DNA of 64,000 nt from PALSA-968 sp964387075. Its GTDB lineage: Bacteria > Bacteroidota > Bacteroidia > B-17B0 > Aurantibacillaceae. Each line of letters opens with the position of its first letter. Position 1 is the first letter of the stretch. The translations under genes were made by a program, and so were the position numbers. Shown piece by piece: positions 8,327 to 19,436 of the stretch. The notes under the pieces were generated by a model. The model made no database searches. It saw only the letters and a list, made by a program, of their open reading frames with translations, and had not been told where the DNA came from. The stretch lies in contig CAYLVB010000009.1 in the NCBI GenBank assembly GCA_964387075.1, positions 1 to 64,000 of the forward strand, read 5' to 3'.

Positions 8327-9998
8327 ATGCGTTCCCAACTTCAGCGAAGGAAGGAACATGGATGTGATCAAACAGATCACCGACGAAATTGAAAGTGTGG
8401 AGGGAGTACGTTTACTGAACGTAGATCCGGGCAAAGCTACCAACCGCACGGTGGTGACCTTTGTGGGTTCGCCTGAAGTGGTGATCGAAGCGGCTTTCCT
8501 GGCTATCAAAAAAGCCGGTGAGCTTATAGATATGAGCAAACACAAAGGAGAACATCCACGCATGGGAGCAACGGATGTTTGTCCGCTCATTCCTATTGCA
8601 AATATTACCATGGAGGAAACCGCCAAATGGGCGCAGAAATTAGGAGAACGCGTTGGAAAGGAACTTCAGATACCTGCCTACCTGTATGAAGCCGCGCAGG
8701 CGAATAAGAGCCGCACTAATTTATCGGTGATACGCGCCGGTGAGTACGAAGGTTTTTTCAAAAAGATAAAATTACCTGAATGGAAGCCCGATCATGGTCC
8801 GGCCGAGTTTGACGCGAAGCGCGGAGCTACGGTTATTGGCGCGCGGGATTTCCTGGTTGCTTACAATGTGAACCTCAATACCACTTCAACACGCAGAGCC
8901 AATTCAATTGCTTTTGATGTGCGAGAAGCCGGACGTGTGAAACGCGAAGGAGATTCTATCACCGGAAAGATCGTGAATGATAAAGATGGTAAGCCGGTTG
9001 TTATTCCGGGAAGTTTAAAAGCGGTGAAAGCCATTGGGTGGTACATTGAAGAATACGGCGTTGCGCAGATCTCGATGAACTTAACGAATATCAATGTTAC
9101 GCCTGTGCACATCGCTTTTGATGAAGTGTGCAAAAAAGCCACCGAGCGCGGCATTCGTGTTACCGGAAGTGAACTGGTGGGATTGATCCCGCTGAAAGCC
9201 ATGTTGGATGCCGGAAGATATTTTCTCAAGAAACAAAAACGCTCCATAGGCGTTTCCGAAAAAGAACTGATCAAGATCGCGGTGAAGTCGATGGGACTTG
9301 ATGAGCTCGGTCCTTTTAAACCCGAAGAACGCATCATTGAATATTTGTTGCGCAATAAGGCCGACAGCAAACTGGTGAGCATGACGCTTGTTGATTTCGC
9401 CGATGAAACAGCTAGTGAGAGCCCGGCCCCCGGCGGCGGATCGATAGCGGCTTATGTGGGTTCACTCGGAGCTTCGCTGGCTACCATGGTGGCCAATCTT
9501 TCTTCGCACAAAAAAGGCTGGGATGCGCGCTGGGAAGAGTTCAGCAACTGGGCCGAAAAAGGAGAGCGCTACAAGAATGAATTGGTTGCTTTAGTAGATA
9601 AGGACACCGCCGCTTTCAATAAGATCATGAACGCTTTTGGTTTACCCAAAGCAACCGAGGAGGAAAAAACCGCGCGAAGCAAAGCCATACAGGATGCTAC
9701 TAAATTCGCGATAGAAATTCCTTACAAAGTAATGGAAGCAAGTCATGGCAGCATGGAAGTGATCAAAGCCATGGCCGAGATCGGTAATCCCAATTCGGTA
9801 TCAGACGCGGGGGTTGGCGCACTGTGTGCCCGCAGCGCGGTGATGGGCGCTTTCATGAACGTGCGCATCAATGCCGCCGGCTACGACGATAAAGCCTTTG
9901 TTACCGAAATTGTTAAAAAAGGTAAAGAGATCGAGAACAAGACCATTGCGCTTGAGGCCGAGATCTTAAAGATCGTTAATGAGAAAATAGGCATCTAA
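8310..9998 (+). CDS. ftcD: glutamate formimidoyltransferase / formimidoyltetrahydrofolate cyclodeaminase
   Basis: A fused 562-residue enzyme of histidine catabolism and folate metabolism. Residues 1-325 are the formimidoyltransferase (IECVPNFSEGRNMDVI start, HKGEHPRMGATDVCPLIPI, SELVGLIPLKAM). Residues about 350-562 are the cyclodeaminase (ADETASESPAPGGGSIAAYVG glycine loop, GNPNSVSDAGVGAL). Together they move the formimino group from formiminoglutamate to THF and convert it to methenyl-THF and ammonia. The start at 8310 matches the family N-terminus; the longer frame from 8253 lies inside the preceding gene. No hut genes are nearby in the window. Confidence 0.97.
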   Translation: MQQLIECVPNFSEGRNMDVIKQITDEIESVEGVRLLNVDPGKATNRTVVTFVGSPEVVIEAAFLAIKKAGELIDMSKHKGEHPRMGATDVCPLIPIANITMEETAKWAQKLGERVGKELQIPAYLYEAAQANKSRTNLSVIRAGEYEGFFKKIKLPEWKPDHGPAEFDAKRGATVIGARDFLVAYNVNLNTTSTRRANSIAFDVREAGRVKREGDSITGKIVNDKDGKPVVIPGSLKAVKAIGWYIEEYGVAQISMNLTNINVTPVHIAFDEVCKKATERGIRVTGSELVGLIPLKAMLDAGRYFLKKQKRSIGVSEKELIKIAVKSMGLDELGPFKPEERIIEYLLRNKADSKLVSMTLVDFADETASESPAPGGGSIAAYVGSLGASLATMVANLSSHKKGWDARWEEFSNWAEKGERYKNELVALVDKDTAAFNKIMNAFGLPKATEEEKTARSKAIQDATKFAIEIPYKVMEASHGSMEVIKAMAEIGNPNSVSDAGVGALCARSAVMGAFMNVRINAAGYDDKAFVTEIVKKGKEIENKTIALEAEILKIVNEKIGI

Positions 9999-10022
9999 AC
10001 ATTAATTACGCTATATTTGCTT

Positions 10023-10610
10023 ATGCAGCAGGGAAAGCTCATCATATTCTCAGCCCCCTCGGGTTCAGGTAAGACAACCATTGTGCGTCACCTGCTTGCC
10101 TCCATGCCCAATAAACTTGCCTTTTCTATTTCAGCTACCAGTCGCCCCAAGCGCGGCGCCGAAGAGCACGGCAAGGATTATCATTACCTCAGCCCCGACG
10201 AGTTCAAGAACAAAATAAAGACCGGCGATTTTTTAGAATACGAAGAGGTTTACTCGGGCACTTACTACGGCACTTTAAAAAGCGAAGTGGAAAAAATATG
10301 GGCCGAAGGAAAGAGTGTGATCTTTGATATTGACGTACAGGGCGGCCTGAACTTAAAACACCAGTTCAAGGACCGCGCGCTGGCGGTATTTGTAATGCCT
10401 CCTTCTATCAAGATCCTGGAAGAGCGCCTGCAATTGAGGCAGACCGACAGCCCCGAAAGCATTGCTTTGCGCGTGGAAAAGGCTGAGAAAGAGCTGCAAA
10501 CCGCGAAATTATTTGATTGTTTCATTTTGAACGAAGACCTTGGCAAGGCCTGCGCCGAAGCCGAAAAATTAGTGGGCGAGTTCTTAAAAACCCCGCATAC
10601 GCAGGCATGA
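10023..10610 (+). CDS. gmk: guanylate kinase
   Basis: This protein of about 195 residues phosphorylates GMP to GDP. It has the P-loop SAPSGSGKTTIVRHLL, the GMP-binding SATSRPKRGAEEHGKDY and FLEYEEVYSGTYYGT segments, and a VIFDIDVQGGLNLK motif, all typical of Gmk. Length is normal for the family. I prefer the ATG at 10023 over the in-frame TTG at 10017. It lies 24 bases after ftcD and is probably cotranscribed with it. Confidence 0.97.
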   Translation: MQQGKLIIFSAPSGSGKTTIVRHLLASMPNKLAFSISATSRPKRGAEEHGKDYHYLSPDEFKNKIKTGDFLEYEEVYSGTYYGTLKSEVEKIWAEGKSVIFDIDVQGGLNLKHQFKDRALAVFVMPPSIKILEERLQLRQTDSPESIALRVEKAEKELQTAKLFDCFILNEDLGKACAEAEKLVGEFLKTPHTQA

Positions 10611-10639
10611 TAATTGTATAATTAAGCTAAATCACAAAT

Positions 10640-11734
10640 ATGAGATACCTGGTTCCTTTTTTATTGCTTGCTTCTTCCGCCCTCGCGCAGGAAAAAGCCT
10701 TTACTGTAAACGCCACGTTCAAAGGCGCGAAAGACAATACCTGGCTTTATTTACTGCACAAAGTAGATGATGTGCTATACACCGATTCTGCCAAAGTAAA
10801 AAGCGAAACTGTTACTTTTAAAAAGAAACAGAAAGAACCGAACATGTATTTTTTGACCGCCAAAAAGAACGCCCAATCGGCGTTGGTCTTTTTTTCCGAC
10901 GGCGGCAAAGTGGAAGTAAGCGGGCATATTGATTCGATTCCTGTAGCGCGCGTAAAAGCGGGACCTACCCAGGAAGATTACAAAGCTTCTTTAGACCTTG
11001 TGAACAAATACAACACCATGCGCGCGAGCCTCATACAGCGTCATAACATGTACAACCAAACCGGAAACGCCGATGGCGCCAAGCATATCATTGACACAGC
11101 CATGATCGCCGAACGCGGTTATGCCAAAAGCCTGGAGCAATTCATTAAAGAGCGCCCCAATTCGAACGTGGGCGGGTACATCATTTACTCGGTCAACTTC
11201 GATTGGCCTGAGATCGGTGAATACGATGCCATGTACAACGCCCTTGGTGATAAAGTAAAAAAAGGAAAGTTTGGTAAACTGGCCATGGAAAAGATAGCCA
11301 TGATGAAGGGAACCACCATCGGTTTTCCAGCCATTGACTTTACGCAGGCCGATGTGAACGGAAAAAAAGTTTCCCTAAGTTCTTACAAGGGCAAATACGT
11401 GTTGGTTGATTTCTGGGCCAGCTGGTGCGGACCCTGCCGACGCGAAAACCCGGCGGTAGTGGCAGCTTACACCAAATACAAAGACAAAGGCTTTGATATT
11501 TTAGGAGTAAGCATGGACGACAACAAAGACAAATGGCTTGCAGCTATTGAAAAAGATAAACTCACCTGGACACACGTAAGCGACCTGAAAGGCTGGGGAA
11601 ATGCCGCGGGGAAACTTTATGGCGTACAATCCATTCCGTTCAATTTATTACTGGATAAAGAAGGTAAGATCCTTGCGAAAGGATTGCGCGGCGCCGACCT
11701 GGAAGCTAAGCTGGCCGAATTACTGGGCCCTTAA
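10640..11734 (+). CDS. TlpA-like thioredoxin with N-terminal DUF4369 domain
   Basis: A secreted 364-residue protein with a signal peptide (LLASSALAQ). Residues about 20-130 resemble DUF4369, the beta domain that often precedes TlpA-like thioredoxins in Bacteroidota. Residues about 225-362 form an AhpC/TSA-type thioredoxin fold with the redox motif WASWCGPCRRENP. Such proteins act as periplasmic disulphide reductases, for example in cytochrome c maturation, though the substrate here is not evident. It lies 29 bases downstream of gmk, in the same direction. Confidence 0.9.
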   Translation: MRYLVPFLLLASSALAQEKAFTVNATFKGAKDNTWLYLLHKVDDVLYTDSAKVKSETVTFKKKQKEPNMYFLTAKKNAQSALVFFSDGGKVEVSGHIDSIPVARVKAGPTQEDYKASLDLVNKYNTMRASLIQRHNMYNQTGNADGAKHIIDTAMIAERGYAKSLEQFIKERPNSNVGGYIIYSVNFDWPEIGEYDAMYNALGDKVKKGKFGKLAMEKIAMMKGTTIGFPAIDFTQADVNGKKVSLSSYKGKYVLVDFWASWCGPCRRENPAVVAAYTKYKDKGFDILGVSMDDNKDKWLAAIEKDKLTWTHVSDLKGWGNAAGKLYGVQSIPFNLLLDKEGKILAKGLRGADLEAKLAELLGP

Positions 11735-11735
11735 T

Positions 11736-12158
11736 TTATTTATTGATCCTGATATCCTCGAGTTCTACCACCTCTTTTGTACCGGTGATGTCAAACTCTT
11801 TGATAACGGCGTATTCGGTATCGTTCCCTTTTATTTTGTTGACGGTATCTAAGGAGTTCGCATACACTTTATAGTGTCCTTTGTTCAGGTGCCTGAATTC
11901 GTAGGAGCCATCGCCGGAAGTAGTTGTGCTGTTATCGATGACCGTATGATCGCCGTACATGATATACACTTTCTCACCGGAAGAATAGCCTTCAGAGATA
12001 AGATAGTTCTGCGTGTTATCAAAATCACGGGCATACACTTTGCCCTTTACGGTTGCTTTTCCTCCGGGCCCGGGGGCTTTCTCGCAGGAATAAAAGAGTA
12101 ACAAAGCGCACAACATGGCGATAAGAATTCCGGGTGGGATAATAATGACATTCTTCAT
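11736..12158 (-). CDS. small lipoprotein with carboxypeptidase-regulatory-like domain
   Basis: A 140-residue lipoprotein (lipobox FYSC, then acidic and Gly/Pro-rich linker). The rest resembles one Ig-like carboxypeptidase-regulatory domain: KATVKGKVYARD at the start, a TSGDGSYEFRHLNKGHYKVYA core and a beta-strand end. Function is unknown. Its start overlaps the stop of the upstream T9SS protein gene by four bases (ATGA type), so the two are probably translationally coupled. Confidence 0.8.
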   Translation of the reverse strand: MKNVIIIPPGILIAMLCALLLFYSCEKAPGPGGKATVKGKVYARDFDNTQNYLISEGYSSGEKVYIMYGDHTVIDNSTTTSGDGSYEFRHLNKGHYKVYANSLDTVNKIKGNDTEYAVIKEFDITGTKEVVELEDIRINK

Positions 12159-13606
12159 TGTAAGATTATTTTTTTGGTGATGGATGTTGAAGCGGAGCGC
12201 AGCGTTACAAAATACACGCCCGGGCTTTTACCTTCTAGACCTATATTGAGTGACTCCGTTTCAAATTTATTCTTTACATAAACCTCTTTGCCGCTTATAT
12301 CCGTAACAGAAAGCGCCAGTGGGTTGGTGCCCGCCAGATCGAGATGCAGGCTGCCCGCTGTAGGATTAGGGAATAACCTGAAATCTGCCGCAACCAACGA
12401 TGTTTCCTCTACGCCAATGGTCAGGGTGCCCATGGAGTTCATCTTTAAAAAGATGGCGTCGAAATTAGGTGAGAAGCTGGCCGTCTTTCCGGTAGCGATC
12501 AGGCTGCCGTCCCACATTTCACGCACCACATAACAGTGCTCATTCTGGAAACCACCGTACTTCCTGGTCCAGGTAGTATCTCCGTTGGCATCCAGTTTCA
12601 CGATCCACATGTCGGGGTTCACCAAATTGAAACTTCGGGTGATCGCGGCAACAACATACCCTCCATCCATGGTGGCCTGCACCATTTTAGGAGTGTCCTT
12701 CTTGCTGCCGCCATAACACTTGTTCCATAACTCGTTTCCTCCGGCGTCTGTTTTTATGATACGTACATCAATATCATTACCCACGTTGCTGCTGTCGCGT
12801 ATGGCAAACACCATGCTTCCATCCCCATTAACGGTTATAAAAACGCCTTCGTCATATAAACCGCCGCCAAAGTTCTTGCTCCAGCTGAAGTTTCCTCCCG
12901 CGTCGGTCTTAAGCATGTATGCGTCGCCGTTCACACCCGCGCTGAAAGTAATGCCCATGATGATGAAACCGCCATCGGGTGTTTGTTTGATGGAATTCCC
13001 AAAATCGTTGGCCGGACCACCTAAGAATTTATCCCAGATCTTATTGCCGGCCGGATCGATCTTCACCAGGTAAACATCCTGGTCGGCCATGGCGGCGCTG
13101 TTCGAGTTTCCAACGATCATGTAATTTCCGTCGTTCGTTGCAACGATCTCGGCTCCCTGGTCGTTGCCCCAGCCCCCGTAGGTCTTTTGCCAGAGGAATG
13201 CTCCGCCTCCGTCAAGCTTGATAAGGAACACATCATAGTCTCCGCCGCTGTAACTTTGCGAATAACCGATCACAAAGTAGGTGCCGTCGGAGTTCTGTAA
13301 CATGTGGTAGGGAAAATCGGGTCTTGCGCCCCCGTAAGTACTTCTCCACACCAGGTTGCCCGCCGCGTCGGTCTTCGTGATCTGCACATCAATATCGTTT
13401 ATGGTGGTATTGGTGGTATAACCGGCTATTAAATACCCGCCGTCAGACATAGGCATTACGTCCTGTCCTTCTTCGTCATAGGGCGAAGTGGTGTACACCT
13501 GCTGGAAAAAGGTTTGCGCATCGAGGCTTCCACCTGTGAAAAAAAAGAAAACTGCGAGAAGCGCGCCGGTAAAGATCTTGTAAGAGTTCTTATTCATCAT
13601 TTTCAA
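12155..13606 (-). CDS. T9SS type A cargo protein with repeated beta-propeller-like units
   Basis: This 483-residue secreted protein has a signal peptide and about seven repeats of roughly 50 residues with the shape GGYxIxGxTxS...DxxxxKxDAxGNxxWxKxYGG, as in delta-60 or SBBP-like propellers. It ends with a type A sorting domain (FRLFPNPTAGSLHLDL, then GKEVYVKN and a C-terminal GVYFVTLRS...KKIILQ). It is therefore probably exported by type IX secretion and attached to the surface or released. Function is unknown. The start could also be the ATG at 13597. Confidence 0.88.
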   Translation of the reverse strand: MKMMNKNSYKIFTGALLAVFFFFTGGSLDAQTFFQQVYTTSPYDEEGQDVMPMSDGGYLIAGYTTNTTINDIDVQITKTDAAGNLVWRSTYGGARPDFPYHMLQNSDGTYFVIGYSQSYSGGDYDVFLIKLDGGGAFLWQKTYGGWGNDQGAEIVATNDGNYMIVGNSNSAAMADQDVYLVKIDPAGNKIWDKFLGGPANDFGNSIKQTPDGGFIIMGITFSAGVNGDAYMLKTDAGGNFSWSKNFGGGLYDEGVFITVNGDGSMVFAIRDSSNVGNDIDVRIIKTDAGGNELWNKCYGGSKKDTPKMVQATMDGGYVVAAITRSFNLVNPDMWIVKLDANGDTTWTRKYGGFQNEHCYVVREMWDGSLIATGKTASFSPNFDAIFLKMNSMGTLTIGVEETSLVAADFRLFPNPTAGSLHLDLAGTNPLALSVTDISGKEVYVKNKFETESLNIGLEGKSPGVYFVTLRSASTSITKKIILQ

Positions 13607-13620
13607 ATTAAGTCCTGATG

Positions 13621-13628
13621 CAAAGTTA
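13621..13628 (-). promoter_or_regulatory. -7 promoter element of the T9SS type A protein gene
   Basis: The minus strand reads TAACTTTG, a TAnnTTTG match, directly before the start codon region at 13606, so the leader would be very short. Confidence 0.5.
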
Positions 13629-13753
13629 GAACCTCTTATAGCGGCCGGGGTCTATATTCGTTCATGCTGGCTTATTGTTGGCCAAATCAGGAAAAACGAT
13701 TTGTATAGATTGAATACTGTAAATTGTGTAAGCGAAATGTGCTGAAAAAAAGA

Positions 13754-16681
13754 TCAGCGTATCAACTGAACAAAGCCTTTGATACTTTGCACCTCGCGGG
13801 AGGAAGCGCATTTGGAGCGAAAACGCAGCATCCAATAATAGGTTCCGGCGCTTACGGCGCTGCCATTTTTATCTGTACCCTTCCAGGTGCCGATAATGTC
13901 GGTGGTACTGAACATTTGTACTCCCCAGCGATCGAAGATGAACAATTCATATTCTTCTATTACAGGTTGCAATTGGGCGTAGCTAACAGTGGGCCCTGCG
14001 GATAAGGGATGGAACTCATCATTGATAAGATCGCCATTGGGTGTAAAAATATTGGTTTGCGGCAGTTTGTACAGATCGGGATAAATGGTTTGCAATAAAG
14101 TGCTACTGATATACGTGCAACCCTGGTGAACCCAGGTTACCGAATACAGGTTAGCATTGGCTGTGATGGCCAAATAAGAAATGCCCGTTGCGCCGGCTAC
14201 CGCGGAATTGCTTAAATACCACTGATAAGGCGCCCCGGTAACCGTGGGTGCGGATAACTGCAAAGTAGGATCGCCTATGCACGAACTCGCGGTCATTGCC
14301 AAAGAATCGGTGGGCGCCACGTCGGCAATGGTCACCGTAAATGTTTCCTGGCAACCGGTGATGTCTTCAACCACAACCGAATAATTGCCGGCAGCAAGAC
14401 CGCTTACTGGATTTGTGTTCTGGAAATTACTCCAGTAATAAATATAGGTACCGTTACCTCCAGAAACAGTTAAGGTGGCAGAAGCGTTGGAAGCTCCGCT
14501 GCAACTGATGGGTGTGATGGCGGCCGTTGCCGTAATAGGAGTTGGCTGTGTGATACTTGCCGGGGCTACTTTGATGCATCCACTTGCATCGGTAACCGTA
14601 CAGGAATAATTTCCGGCGCAAACGTTGGCAAGAGAGGAAGTGGTTTGAACCGGGAAGGTGTTCCAGGAATAAGTATAATTTGGAACACCTCCCGAAACAT
14701 TTACAGAAGCCGAACCCGTGCAGGCGCCGTTGCAAATGATATTGGTAGTATTTACCGAAGTATTGATGGCCGGAGGTTCCGTGATACTCACCGTTTGTGT
14801 GACCGCGCAGCTATAACTGTCGCTGATCATGCAGGTATAATTTCCCGCGCACAAACCAACTGCCACCGAATTTGTTTGCACAGGTGTTGTGTTCCAGGCG
14901 TAACTGTATGCCGGGCTTCCACCTGAAGCCGTAACAGCAGCGCTACCGCTACACACGGCATTACAACTGGCATTGGAAACTGACGAAAGCGTGACTCCCA
15001 ACACCGCAGGCTCTGTAATGCTTACCGTTTGTGTGTAGGTGGTACCCAGCGTGTCCGCTACGGTTAGTGTATAAACGCCCGGGCAAAGTCCTGTTGCGGT
15101 TGAAGTGTTTTGCACCGGATTCGTGCTCCACGTATAGGTTCCAACCGAACTGAAGAAAGCGGTGGCGCTTCCATTGCACAGCCCGTTACAGGATACGTTG
15201 GTAGTATTGACAGCTAAAGACGAAATACAAGCGTTGGTTATTTGCGCTACAAAAGCCTCTTTTTGTCCCGGGCCCGAAACTGTACTGCCGCCGAAGGTGG
15301 CGCTGGTCTCATAATACCCGCAGCCATATACGTTGCAGGCTGTATCGCAGGCAACACCCGTTCCACGGTCCTCGTGCGTACTCCCGCCCGATAATGCCCA
15401 TTTCCATTTTCCGGCGGTGTCTATCGCCGCTACAAAAACCTGTATGCTGTCGGCCGCCGTAGCCGTAAGCGAAATGGATGAACCAAATGCCGCGTTGCCT
15501 TTGAACTGACCTGTAACATAAAGCCCGGCGCCCGTTTTTGACGCAACAATGCGGTCTCCGCGGTCGCTTCCGCCGTTCGAGCCCGCCTTCTTGGCCCAGA
15601 CCCAATTACCGTTGGTTTTCATTTTTGCAACAAAGATGTCGCGTCCGCCGGGGCCACCGTTGTTATTAATAGTATCCGTTCCAAAAACTGCGTGATCGCG
15701 AAACTCTCCTGTAACGTACATGTCTAAGTATTTATCTACAGTTATCGAATTTCCGCGGTCATCCAAAGTACTGCCGGCTGTTTGCGCGAATAAAAAATTG
15801 CCGTTGCTGCCGTACTTTAAAACAAAAATGTCGTACCCACCGGCGCTGGTAAGCGTGGTGGTGCCAAAGGTCTTTGTTCCTTTATACCCGCCGGTAACAT
15901 ATACATCGCCCAGCGTATCCACGGCCACGCGGTTATCGCGTTCTCCTTCAAGACCGTCAAACGTAACTACCCACTGGAAAACTCCGGCGGGAGAGATCTT
16001 TGCCAGGTAAGCTATAGAATCGGTGTTCATCGGCACTACAATGCTCCCGAATTGGCCGGGGCTACCAAACGTGCCATAGTGGTCGGAAAGAAAACCGGTA
16101 AGAAAAATATTTCCCTGCTTATCGGTGATCACATCGTAACCGTGATCGTCGCCATCGGTGCCGGCCCCTATCATCCATTGGCAATTTCCGTTAAGATCGA
16201 ACTTGGCCACAAAGATCTCATCGGCCGAGCCCGGGTTATTATATACGTTACAGGGACCAAACATGAAAAGATCATTCGGATTCCAGGTCCAGGTAGTTCC
16301 GGTGGCATAAACAAATCCATTTACGTTATCCACGCAAAGGCCCAGCACGCGCTCGTCGTATCCGCCTACCGCGGAGTTCACCCAGGTCCAAGTGCCATTG
16401 GAACTTATCTTGGCCAGGAAACCTTCTTTGCCCCAGTTGCCGGGATTGGCCACGATACTTCCAAAATTGGCGGTGGTAGATGCGGGTTGGCCTACATTAT
16501 AATATCCTGAAACGTAGAGATCGCCAGCCTTATCGATATCGAGGTCGGTTGCTTTATCGTTGTAAATACCGCCCGCTGTAGCGGCCCAGCCCCAGTTTTG
16601 GGCAATAAAAGAAAATGGGCAGGTCATGAAATAGCAGGAAAGGATAAGCAGGATCGTATATGGCTGTTTTTTCATTGACAC
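13754..16681 (-). CDS. large T9SS type B cargo protein with SBBP and SprB-like repeats
   Basis: A 975-residue secreted protein. After a signal peptide, residues about 30-480 contain SBBP-like repeats (GDLYVSGYY, GNIFLTGFLSDH, GDVYVTGGYKG). Residues about 485-790 contain about four SprB-like repeats of 75 residues (CNGLCNGSATA, CNAVCSGSAAVTASGG, CNGACTGSASVNVSGG). The end is a type B sorting domain (FTPNGDLINDEFHPLS, FIFDRWG, GTWKGTDKNG, GTYYWMLRF), as in gliding-motility C-terminal domains. It is probably exported through type IX secretion to the cell surface, where an adhesive role is plausible. A TACTTTAG motif about 10-20 bases upstream may be its promoter. Confidence 0.9.
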   Translation of the reverse strand: MSMKKQPYTILLILSCYFMTCPFSFIAQNWGWAATAGGIYNDKATDLDIDKAGDLYVSGYYNVGQPASTTANFGSIVANPGNWGKEGFLAKISSNGTWTWVNSAVGGYDERVLGLCVDNVNGFVYATGTTWTWNPNDLFMFGPCNVYNNPGSADEIFVAKFDLNGNCQWMIGAGTDGDDHGYDVITDKQGNIFLTGFLSDHYGTFGSPGQFGSIVVPMNTDSIAYLAKISPAGVFQWVVTFDGLEGERDNRVAVDTLGDVYVTGGYKGTKTFGTTTLTSAGGYDIFVLKYGSNGNFLFAQTAGSTLDDRGNSITVDKYLDMYVTGEFRDHAVFGTDTINNNGGPGGRDIFVAKMKTNGNWVWAKKAGSNGGSDRGDRIVASKTGAGLYVTGQFKGNAAFGSSISLTATAADSIQVFVAAIDTAGKWKWALSGGSTHEDRGTGVACDTACNVYGCGYYETSATFGGSTVSGPGQKEAFVAQITNACISSLAVNTTNVSCNGLCNGSATAFFSSVGTYTWSTNPVQNTSTATGLCPGVYTLTVADTLGTTYTQTVSITEPAVLGVTLSSVSNASCNAVCSGSAAVTASGGSPAYSYAWNTTPVQTNSVAVGLCAGNYTCMISDSYSCAVTQTVSITEPPAINTSVNTTNIICNGACTGSASVNVSGGVPNYTYSWNTFPVQTTSSLANVCAGNYSCTVTDASGCIKVAPASITQPTPITATAAITPISCSGASNASATLTVSGGNGTYIYYWSNFQNTNPVSGLAAGNYSVVVEDITGCQETFTVTIADVAPTDSLAMTASSCIGDPTLQLSAPTVTGAPYQWYLSNSAVAGATGISYLAITANANLYSVTWVHQGCTYISSTLLQTIYPDLYKLPQTNIFTPNGDLINDEFHPLSAGPTVSYAQLQPVIEEYELFIFDRWGVQMFSTTDIIGTWKGTDKNGSAVSAGTYYWMLRFRSKCASSREVQSIKGFVQLIR

Positions 16682-16821
16682 TATGTAGCTAAAGTATTGA
16701 AAAAACGCCTGTTTCCCAAGCTCTTGATACAGATTCAGGGGCGAATTAGCTTTTATTTACAGCCTCTTTGCAGAGAGAGAATGAATTATTATCTTCGCAA
16801 TCCCTTTTTCAGCTAAAAGGG

Positions 16822-18509
<1,688 letters not shown>

Positions 18510-18513
<4 letters not shown>

Positions 18514-18719
18514 GCTGCTATTTTTAATTGTTCATTTTCGTTTGTTGACACTTCTTGTTTTTTCTGGTACTGAATGATAATGTGAACAAGTCGTTTAATC
18601 GTAAAAACAAAATCCTTTAATTGCTCGTCCGTGTATGAACAGTTCTCGCCTAACATCTCTTTCAGTTTCTCTGGTGTCAATTCTTCTTTGTTTGGATTGA
18701 GCCATTTTACTTTTTCCAT
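18510..18719 (-). CDS. small acidic protein coupled to the recombinase
   Basis: A 69-residue predicted protein without recognised domain. It is rich in Glu and Lys and probably all helical (LTPEKLKEML, YTDEQLKDFVFTIKRLVHII). Its stop overlaps the recombinase start by four bases, so the two are likely translated together. It could be a recombination directionality factor or an accessory protein, as placement next to an LSR suggests, but nothing in the sequence proves it. Confidence 0.65.
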
Positions 18720-18750
18720 TTTCCCAATTTTTTAAACTGGGTTTCGCCTA

Positions 18751-18758
18751 CAAATATA
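18751..18758 (-). promoter_or_regulatory. -7 promoter element for the recombinase operon
   Basis: The minus strand reads TATATTTG, fitting the TAnnTTTG consensus, about 32 bases before the start of the small upstream gene. Confidence 0.5.
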
Positions 18759-18964
18759 CAAAAATAATGCCGTAATACATTGATAATCAATATAGTAAGT
18801 TAAAACCCTGTGGTTTATGATCTTAATTCCCCGACGGTAAAATTGGGACTGGATTATTTGGTACTGGCAAGGTTTTAAACGGGGCTTGTTAGCGTTTTTC
18901 ACCTGTAACCATTGGCTACCGATCCTTTACGATTGTGGTGTCTTTAAATCAAGCATAAGACCTA

Positions 18965-19117
18965 TTAGGGAGCATTTAAAAACAGATCGGGACTGATTGG
19001 GGAACAATTAAAACAGAACGGGTTTAATTAAGGAGGATTTGCGGAGCAATTAGGGAGCAATTGACCAGCGGAAATAAAAGTTAAGGAGCGATTAGGGAGT
19101 AATTGGGGAGCAATTGG
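18965..19117. repeat. iteron-like array of about eight short direct repeats
   Basis: Variants of GGGAGCAATTAG recur at about 18968, 18999, 19031, 19043, 19053, 19084, 19094 and 19105 (for example GGAGCAATTA, GGGAGCAATTG, GGAGCGATTA, GGGAGTAATTG). Neighbouring copies in the pairs are about 10-11 bases apart, so they face the same side of the helix. Such phased repeats suit a replication origin, a recombinase or partition site, or an operator. The rest of 18,720-19,250 shows no gene I can support. Confidence 0.7.
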
Positions 19118-19253
19118 AATCTGCCCTGATTTGATTAAAAACCAGAGTATCTGAAAGGTAGTTTTTGCTTAAAGCATTAAAATATTAAGTTTTTGTATCT
19201 TTACTCCAACCAAAAATTTATAACAAGAAAAAGAACGTAAGTATTAAAATATA

Positions 19254-19412
19254 AAATCAGTGTAAAAGCTGACTTTGGTGTCCCGAAACCGCGAATTTCC
19301 ACACAACTCCAGAAGTCAGCCCTGTCTCATAATATGGGCGTGGGCTGGCTTGTCTTGGGGTTACGTGCTTCGCGGTACGTGGGACACCAGCAAGTTTAGT
19401 ACCGCGCCCACC
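19254..19412 (+). ncRNA. long structured palindromic element, copy 1 (leader of the 19437 gene)
   Basis: Nested stems: GGTGTCCC (19277-19284) with GGGACACC (19381-19388), CCGCGAA (19289-19295) with TTCGCGG (19369-19375), CACAACTCCAG with CTTGGGGTTACGTG, and GTCAGCCC (19315) with GGGCTGGC (19343). An 8-base alternative pairing also exists, GCTGACTT (19269) with AAGTCAGC (19313), which excludes the last stem. It starts near ATCAGTG and ends with CCGCGCCC, as does the inverted copy at 28.3 kb. It lies just before the coding start at 19437. It may be a structured RNA leader or a recombination/MITE-like element. Confidence 0.6.
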
Positions 19413-19436
19413 ATTTTTCAGTGAAATGAAGTATGA

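Noticed and set aside
19254..19412. Integron attC site
   Set aside because: No GTTRRRY / RYYYAAC core boxes at the ends and no integron integrase in the window.
18720..19436. CRISPR array
   Set aside because: Repeats are short, imperfect and 10-30 bases apart, without spacers of uniform length or cas genes.
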